Assembly (NCBI RefSeq): GCF_003201875.1
Contig: NZ_QJKD01000003.1
Span: 62,001-126,000, forward strand
Direction: 5' to 3'
DNA: 64,000 nt
From: Hungatella effluvii
Lineage (GTDB): Bacteria > Bacillota > Clostridia > Lachnospirales > Lachnospiraceae
Part shown: piece after piece, positions 58,747 to 64,000 of the stretch
How positions within the stretch are numbered: the stretch's first letter is position 1
Layout: every line of letters starts with the position of its first letter
Notes under the pieces: generated by a model
Database searches by the model: none
What the model was told of the DNA's origin: nothing
The model's input: only the letters and a program-made list of their open reading frames with translations
Made by a program: the position numbers and the translations under genes

Positions 58747-59550
58747 ATGAAAAAATATCTCTCATTTTTCCGGATTCGCTTCCTACACGGGCTGCAGTAC
58801 CGGACTGCCGCGGTGTCAGGCATGGTCACCCAGTTTGTCTGGGGCGCCATGGAGATTTTACTGTTCCGGGCCTTCTATCAGGCGGATTCCTCGTCATTTC
58901 CCATGACCTTTCAGGCGCTGTCGACCTACGTCTGGCTTCAGCAGGCGTTTCTGGCCCTCTACATGGCCTGGTTCTGGGAGATGGAGCTGTTTGATTCCAT
59001 CACCACGGGTAATGTAGCCTACGAGCTCTGCCGTCCCGTGCGCCTCTATAATATGTGGTATGTCCGGAGTCTGGCCGTCCGTCTGTCAAAGGCGGTGCTG
59101 CGCTGTATGCCGATTCTCATCGCAGCCCTTCTCCTTCCGAAGCCCTACGGCCTCACACTGCCCTCCCATGCGGGAACCTGGTTTTTTACCGTACTTTCCA
59201 TGGTTCTGGCGCTGTTCATCGTCACTGCGCTTAACATGGTGGTCTATATGTCTGTTTTTTATACCATTTCCTCTCAGGGAATCCGGCTGATCGTCTCATC
59301 GCTCTTCGATTTTTTCAGTGGCGCCGTCATCCCCCTGCCCTTTTTGCCGGGAAATATAGGAGCTGTCGTCAGCCTGCTGCCCTTTGCCTCCATACAGAAT
59401 GTGCCGTTCCGCATCTTCGGCGGTGATTTGAGCGGCCGTGAGATATACTTAAGCCTTTCGCTGCAGATCTTCTGGCTGCTTGTGATGCTGGCCGCCGGCA
59501 GGGCCATGGAACGCCATGCATTGAAACACGTTGTCATACAGGGCGGTTGA
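58747..59550 (+). CDS. ABC-2 exporter membrane subunit (COG4587/ABC2_membrane_6 type)
   Basis: 267 aa from the ATG at 58747, with TAGGAGG overlapping the ATPase stop; an earlier in-frame ATG at 58696 lies inside the ATPase gene. Six transmembrane helices, with the segment IRFLHGLQYRTAAVSGMVTQF at the start and LPFLPGNIGAVVSLLPFASIQNVP near the end, fit the family. One half of the transport channel. Confidence 0.9.
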   Translation: MKKYLSFFRIRFLHGLQYRTAAVSGMVTQFVWGAMEILLFRAFYQADSSSFPMTFQALSTYVWLQQAFLALYMAWFWEMELFDSITTGNVAYELCRPVRLYNMWYVRSLAVRLSKAVLRCMPILIAALLLPKPYGLTLPSHAGTWFFTVLSMVLALFIVTALNMVVYMSVFYTISSQGIRLIVSSLFDFFSGAVIPLPFLPGNIGAVVSLLPFASIQNVPFRIFGGDLSGREIYLSLSLQIFWLLVMLAAGRAMERHALKHVVIQGG

Positions 59551-59569
59551 GAAAAAGGAGGAATCTTTT

Positions 59570-60355
59570 ATGAAAGCAGTACGGCTTTATTTTCGTTTTT
59601 TTGAAATGCAGTTAAAAAGCATGATGCAGCACAAGGCTTCGTTCTTTTTCACCATGCTGGGACAGTTTCTCGTCTCTTTTAACGCATTTCTGGGCGTCTA
59701 CTTCATGATGACGCGTTTTCATGAGGTTTCCGGCTTCACCTATCCGGAGGTGCTCTTATGTTTTTCCATCACGCTGATGGCGTACACGCTGGCGGAGACA
59801 TTTTTCCGCAGCTTCGATACCTTCAACCTGATGATTGGAAACGGTGAATTCGACCGGATCCTGCTGCGGCCGGGCAGCTGCGTCTTCCTGGTGCTGTGCA
59901 GCAAGATCGAGCTTACAAGGATCGGACGGCTTCTCCAGGCTGTCGTCATGCTGGCTTACGGAGTGGTGAAAAGCGGTATTCTCTGGACACCGATGCGGGT
60001 GCTCACGCTGATCCTCATGATCGGAGGCGGGACCCTCGTGTTTGCCGCTATCTATATCATCTTCGCCTCCATCTGTTTCTTCACCCTGGAGGGGCTGGAG
60101 TTCATGAACGTGTTCACGGACGGCGCGCGGGAATACGGTAAATATCCAATTGCCATTTACGGAAAGACGGTGCTCACGATCTGCACCTTCCTGGTGCCGT
60201 TTTCCCTGTTCCAGTACTATCCCTTCCTCTATCTGACCGGCAAAACAGTCAGGGACTGGTACGCCCTTCTTCCGCTGCCCGCCTGCCTCTTCTTAATTCC
60301 GGCGGCCTGCCTGTGGCGTTTCGGATTGTCCCATTACCAGTCCACGGGCTCATAA
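59570..60355 (+). CDS. ABC-2 exporter membrane subunit (COG3694/ABC2_membrane_6 type)
   Basis: 261 aa from the ATG at 59570, behind AAAGGAGGAATCTTTT. Six transmembrane helices; segments SMMQHKASFFFTMLGQFLVSF and FDRILLRPGSCVFLVLCSK are typical for the second subunit of these exporters. Last gene of the operon, followed by a strong terminator. Confidence 0.9.
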   Translation: MKAVRLYFRFFEMQLKSMMQHKASFFFTMLGQFLVSFNAFLGVYFMMTRFHEVSGFTYPEVLLCFSITLMAYTLAETFFRSFDTFNLMIGNGEFDRILLRPGSCVFLVLCSKIELTRIGRLLQAVVMLAYGVVKSGILWTPMRVLTLILMIGGGTLVFAAIYIIFASICFFTLEGLEFMNVFTDGAREYGKYPIAIYGKTVLTICTFLVPFSLFQYYPFLYLTGKTVRDWYALLPLPACLFLIPAACLWRFGLSHYQSTGS

Positions 60356-60388
60356 GAGACCCCCTCTGAAGCAGCTGTTGCACAAAAA

Positions 60389-60435
60389 GAAGGCAGAGAA
60401 AGTAAACGGTTCTACCTTTTACTTTCTCTGCCTTC
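60389..60435. terminator. Terminator with perfect 18-bp stem
   Basis: The arms 60389-60406 and 60418-60435 are exact reverse complements around an 11-nt loop. A runs precede the stem. It can serve the exporter operon on plus and the HPr-like gene on minus. Confidence 0.8.
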
Positions 60436-60482
60436 CGGCACTTGAAACTCTATGGCTTATTCGGCCTGATTTTGCTTTTTCT

Positions 60483-60719
60483 TCACGCAGCGATGGGAAC
60501 GATAGCTGCTATCTGATCAATTATATTATCACAGTTATCTGTATGGAAGATAACTTCTACTGTTCTCGATTTAGCAAGGGACAGCACTCCAACAATCGAC
60601 TTCGCATCTACTATACGGCTTCCCAGTTTTACGTCCGCATCAAAATCACATTTGCTCATAATTTTTACAAATGAAAAGATCTGTTCTGCCTGGTCAAACG
60701 TTACGAAAATATGCTTCAT
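60483..60719 (-). CDS. HPr-like (PTS phosphocarrier family) protein lacking the catalytic histidine
   Basis: 78 aa from the ATG at 60719, behind AAAGGGGTG. The C-terminal part matches HPr, including the regulatory Ser region (VDAKSIVGVLSLAKSRTVEV; compare LKSIMGVMSL in Bacillus). The N-terminal loop that should hold G-(L/I)-H-A-R-P-A instead reads FVTFDQAEQIFSF, so the PEP-dependent phosphorylation site is missing. This recalls Crh, which keeps Ser46 but not His15 and acts only in CcpA-mediated catabolite control. It would be a regulator or be inactive in sugar transport. It is a single-gene unit. Confidence 0.82.
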   Translation of the reverse strand: MKHIFVTFDQAEQIFSFVKIMSKCDFDADVKLGSRIVDAKSIVGVLSLAKSRTVEVIFHTDNCDNIIDQIAAIVPIAA

Positions 60720-60837
60720 TTTTATCACCCCTTTGTTTTCTGACAGTTTATATCATAACACGACAGGAATCGACATTTCTACGGTAATATTTTTCTAAAT
60801 ACTGGAAAATATTTCGTTTTTGCCATTTATCCCCGTT

Positions 60838-61845
60838 TCACAGGCCGCTGCCGCCCTCATCCGGCGCTGCGGGATCCCCCGCCGTCACTTCCAGACCGCC
60901 GCCGGCGCCCTCGTGAATCGGATAGTCCCTGCCGTCTTCCGTTTTAAATACCGCTCCTTCTCTCACTGTAAGCTCCTGATTAACCAGTGCCATGGACACC
61001 TGGGCAGACAACGCTCCTAATGCAGCCGGATTCCAGAGAATTAACTCCGGGCACACGCAGGCGTCGTCAGAAACAGCGTCTTCCTCAGACATGGGTGGAA
61101 TCCCAAGACCTGTCACCCTGATCTGTCCCTCAAGTCCCTGCTCTTTTACGACATCCGCAGCGGCCTTAATCCCTACCGTGGTGGGCGCACAGATCGCCTT
61201 AAGAGCCGGGTACTTCTCAATCAGCTCTCTCGTTCTGGCTTCGGATGCCTTATAATCATCCTCCCCATATACAATATCCACGAGACGCATATTCTGATAC
61301 TCCGGCTGCTCCAGTTCTTCCATCATGGCGCGAATCCACTGGCTCTGATTGGCTGAACGGGCCTGGGCCGAAAGGATTGCCCACTGGCCTTCCCCATCCA
61401 TACAGTCTCTGACCGCGTGCACCAGACTGGCGCCTGTCTCCTTTGGATCGGCCGGGCTCACATAAATGCTGCGGCTGTCCTTTTCCGTGTCAGAATCTAA
61501 AGTAGTGACCACGATTCCTTTTGCCATCGCCTCCTTTAACACGGGAGCGAGCGCATGTTCGTCACTGACCGCGATGGCGATGGCTTTCACCCTCTCCCGC
61601 ATCATACGGCGCACAAGAATCACCTGATCCTGGGCCCTCGCCGATTCCGGATACAGCACCTCGCAGCGATATCCCGCTTCCTCTGTCACCTGGCGGAACG
61701 ATTCCGCCACTTCTTCATTATACTGGTTATCTTTCGATTTCATGATTATTGCATATTCCGGATCCTCCGCCACCAGCCCCGCAGCACTGCACGCCGCAAG
61801 GCTTAAAAGGGTCAGAAGTCCTATTATCAGCCAGAACCGTTTCAC
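60838..61845 (-). CDS. Sugar-binding lipoprotein (ribose/xylose-type periplasmic binding protein)
   Basis: 335 aa from a GTG at 61845, with GGAGG 7 nt upstream; the frame reaches 61902 but without a site. The signal peptide ends in a lipobox (SLAAC). The fold is of Peripla_BP_4 type (YAIIMKSKDNQYNEEVAESFR; VRRMMRERVKAIAIAVSDE; GIVVTTLDSDTEKDSRSIYV). No permease or ATPase is adjacent. It is divergent from a response regulator/histidine kinase pair, so it probably acts as the extracellular sugar receptor for that kinase. Confidence 0.9.
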   Translation of the reverse strand: MKRFWLIIGLLTLLSLAACSAAGLVAEDPEYAIIMKSKDNQYNEEVAESFRQVTEEAGYRCEVLYPESARAQDQVILVRRMMRERVKAIAIAVSDEHALAPVLKEAMAKGIVVTTLDSDTEKDSRSIYVSPADPKETGASLVHAVRDCMDGEGQWAILSAQARSANQSQWIRAMMEELEQPEYQNMRLVDIVYGEDDYKASEARTRELIEKYPALKAICAPTTVGIKAAADVVKEQGLEGQIRVTGLGIPPMSEEDAVSDDACVCPELILWNPAALGALSAQVSMALVNQELTVREGAVFKTEDGRDYPIHEGAGGGLEVTAGDPAAPDEGGSGL

Positions 61846-62028
61846 CGTCTTCCCTCCGCTGTTTCCTCTTTTGCTTCCATTATATTCCAGTATACTACCC
61901 ATGGGGTAATTTGTCTATTTTCGTTGCATATTTCCTATTTCCTGTTACAATATTTATATACCATGTTTACAAAACATGAAACCGGGGACGTTCTGGCGTT
62001 CCCGCATTTTTGGAAGGAGAAAGATACG

Positions 62029-63579
62029 ATGAAACTGCTGATTGTAGACGACGAAAAACTGACCCGCGAGGGAATCCGTGACAGCATCGCCAGGCTTTCT
62101 CTGCCTTTTGACTCCATACTTCTCGCCGACGACGGGGTACACGGCCTGGAGACTGCGGTCTCCGAACAGCCGGACATTGTCTTAACCGATGTGAGGATGC
62201 CCCGGATGACAGGTGTTGAGATGGCAGAAGCCATACTGGAAAAGAATCCTGACACCGCTATTATTTTTATGAGTGCCTATTCTGATAAAGAGTATTTAAA
62301 GGCAGCCATCAAACTGAAGGCTGTCCGCTACGTAGAGAAACCACTGAGCCTCTCCGAGCTCGACGACGCCCTGGCTGAAGCCCTGTTAAACTGCCAGGTG
62401 CGCAGCCACACGCGGAGCGCCGTCATGATACAGGAAAAGGAACAGAAAGGCCATCTGGCCCACCTTCTGTCGCTTCCGGGCAGCGAGGCGGCGGCGCTGG
62501 AGCTGAGCGGCCAGCTGGAGCTTACCATTGGTCCCGCCACCTCGTTTTTCACAATCATCGTGGACAGTATGACGCCGCTCTCCGAGCTTCCGGAGATCCC
62601 GATGGATGAGGCGCGGGAGAATTTCCTGATTCTGTTAAAGGCGCTGGGATTAAAGCAGGTCTATGCCTTCCGCTCCGACCGCTATGTGATCGTACATATA
62701 TATTCTGAGAAAAAGCCCGATAAGGAGGCCGTTAAGCGATGCGCCCTGTTCTTACAGGAGAGTTTCGACAAATACTGCCGCTTTTTCCTCGCAGTAGGCC
62801 CTATCGTCACGGGCGCCGCCTCCGTCCATCTCTCTTACGAGAAGGCGAAGCTCCTCCTGGAAAACAGCTTTTTTCACGAGTTCAATTCCATTTTGACCGA
62901 TTACGATAAACCGGCCGCCCTCTGCCCGCCCGCCGATGTGCTGATGGACTTTGGCCTGGCCCTCTCGGAAAAGCAGAAGGAGAAGGCGCTGGAGCTCGCG
63001 AGACTGCTCCACGACTCCATCTTGAACGGCCAGCCGCTTCTGCCCAGCCAGGTGAAGGATATCTACTACAAATACCTTGTAAAGCTGGACGAAAACGGCA
63101 TCATGAACTACATTTCCCTGTGGAGCAGCGAGGGAGTAAATCCTCAGTCCATCTGGGACAGCGTACTCCGCTGCCGCACATTCTCCGAGCTGCACAGTCT
63201 GCTGGCAGAGAAAATCGAACAGTATTTTGACCATTTAAGCCGGGACACAGGGGAGAATCCCCTGGTCTTTCAGGTCAAGGAATACCTTCACCAGAACTAT
63301 GCCATCTCCTCGCTCTCTGTGCTTGATGTCAGCGAATACGTGAACCGGTCTTCCAGCTATATCTGCACGCTGTTTAAAAATGAGACGGGTCAGACACTGA
63401 ACCAGTATCTGACCAATTACCGGATCAAGAAGTCCAAGCAGTTTTTGGGCGATCCCCGTTATAAGATCGCCGATATTTCCTCCAAGGTGGGCTACAGCGA
63501 CGGCAACTATTACAGCAAGACCTTCCGGAAGCTGGTGGGCCTGTCCCCTTCTGAATACAGGGAGAAAATACTTTCATGA
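62029..63579 (+). CDS. AraC-type response regulator (YesN-like)
   Basis: 516 aa from the ATG at 62029, behind GGAAGGAG. The receiver domain (about 1-120) has D8-D9, phospho-acceptor D54 (VLTDVRMPRM) and the Lys in RYVEKPLS. A long middle region (about 135-400) of unknown fold precedes an AraC double helix-turn-helix (about 415-515: VSEYVNRSSSYICTLFKNETG; IADISSKVGYSDGNYYSKTFR). It overlaps the kinase gene by four bases (ATGA). It would activate sugar-uptake genes not in this window. Confidence 0.95.
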   Translation: MKLLIVDDEKLTREGIRDSIARLSLPFDSILLADDGVHGLETAVSEQPDIVLTDVRMPRMTGVEMAEAILEKNPDTAIIFMSAYSDKEYLKAAIKLKAVRYVEKPLSLSELDDALAEALLNCQVRSHTRSAVMIQEKEQKGHLAHLLSLPGSEAAALELSGQLELTIGPATSFFTIIVDSMTPLSELPEIPMDEARENFLILLKALGLKQVYAFRSDRYVIVHIYSEKKPDKEAVKRCALFLQESFDKYCRFFLAVGPIVTGAASVHLSYEKAKLLLENSFFHEFNSILTDYDKPAALCPPADVLMDFGLALSEKQKEKALELARLLHDSILNGQPLLPSQVKDIYYKYLVKLDENGIMNYISLWSSEGVNPQSIWDSVLRCRTFSELHSLLAEKIEQYFDHLSRDTGENPLVFQVKEYLHQNYAISSLSVLDVSEYVNRSSSYICTLFKNETGQTLNQYLTNYRIKKSKQFLGDPRYKIADISSKVGYSDGNYYSKTFRKLVGLSPSEYREKILS

Positions 63580-64000
63580 AAAACTTCTTCAAACGAATGA
63601 TGCGTCACTATACGTATGACCTGAAATTAAAGAATAAGCTTGTTATCTCCCACGCTCTTTTAATTCTGCTGCCCACGGCGGTCTTATCAGGCTTTATTTT
63701 CGTAAAGCTTTACGGCATCGTCATGGACGACTCCATCCGCTCGGAGCAGGCCTTATCTGCACAGACGGCGGCGTCGATCGAGAATCTGGTCTCCCACGTG
63801 ACCTACGTATCCGACGCACTCAAGGAGTCTTCCTCCATCCACCGCCTCTTCTATCTCTCGGAGAGCGATGCAGCGGCGTTTGAGCCGGAGCAGAACCGGA
63901 TGGACAGCCTGTTTCATTTGACGGACAGCCTGACCGACAACACCATGATCACGGGAATCCGCATCTACTATGATGATTCCGTTTACCCTGATCTGATGAA
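63576..64000 (+). CDS. Sensor histidine kinase (YesM-like), N-terminal part (3' end outside window)
   Basis: About 141 codons are visible, starting at the ATG at 63576 that overlaps the response regulator stop. A basic N-terminus (KNFFKRMMRHYTYDLKLKNK) leads into a membrane helix (about 22-48) and then an extracellular sensor region (IENLVSHVTYVSDALKESSS). The HAMP and kinase domains would lie beyond the window. The architecture and its partner gene match the YesM/YesN family that responds to extracellular sugars, probably together with the divergent binding lipoprotein. Confidence 0.85.
   Translation, partial: MKNFFKRMMRHYTYDLKLKNKLVISHALLILLPTAVLSGFIFVKLYGIVMDDSIRSEQALSAQTAASIENLVSHVTYVSDALKESSSIHRLFYLSESDAAAFEPEQNRMDSLFHLTDSLTDNTMITGIRIYYDDSVYPDLM

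Overview
The window reads as chromosomal DNA of a spore-forming anaerobic Firmicute of the Lachnospiraceae (Clostridium cluster XIVa, Enterocloster/Hungatella-like). Evidence: roughly 50% GC, strong Shine-Dalgarno sites, a cotJABC spore coat operon, the DapL route to diaminopimelate, Firmicute-type lipoproteins, ABC sugar importers and YesMN-type regulators. No phage, integrase or transposase gene is visible. The species assignment is inference.

Layout. 1-6010 is a cell-wall and beta-lactam block: the C-terminal part of a BlaR1 sensor (cut by the window edge), a MecA-like penicillin-binding protein whose promoter carries a textbook BlaI/MecI box, a small membrane protein behind a consensus promoter with an operator, and a D,D-carboxypeptidase. 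6183-23804 is a Gram-positive polysaccharide utilisation region of two minus-strand clusters. The right cluster encodes a solute-binding protein, two permeases, an AGE-family epimerase, a Cys-type sulfatase, a ROK regulator, a GH28 enzyme and a YmaF-like remnant. The left cluster encodes a binding protein, two permeases, a GH51 arabinofuranosidase, a LacI regulator and an unusual GH43-sulfatase fusion. Together they suggest uptake and breakdown of a sulfated polymer containing arabinose and uronic acid. A LysR gene and a divergent YeiH-family transporter (putative sulfate/sulfite exporter) lie just beyond.

24039-37734 is mixed: VanW-family protein, LysR/YeiH, DUF4261, CorA, NYN-LOTUS protein, cotJABC, tRNA-Val, a class D beta-lactamase lipoprotein, a GNAT remnant, an HD-Pnk plus RNA ligase pair (probable RNA repair operon), a DJ-1 family protein, and an XRE/DUF3796 pair behind a perfect 18-bp palindrome. 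37744-54904 is mostly housekeeping: carAB, a peptidoglycan-binding protein, PopT/DUF368, a HAD phosphatase, a cytidylate kinase-like protein, an amidase, a GH2 enzyme, Lrp, dapL, dapF, an ANTAR regulator and glnA with a leader terminator. A 186-nt palindrome with perfect 64-bp arms lies at 46586-46771. 54998-64000 holds a metal efflux operon (ArsR, HMA protein, P1B ATPase), a COG4586/4587/3694-type ABC-2 exporter, an HPr-like protein without the catalytic His, and a sugar-sensing module (binding lipoprotein, AraC-type response regulator, histidine kinase cut by the right edge).

Two intergenic repeat families occur twice each: about 110 nt at 35997 and 50519, and about 65 nt at 9697 and 26871. 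All functional statements come from reading protein motifs and promoter elements by eye. No database search was run.
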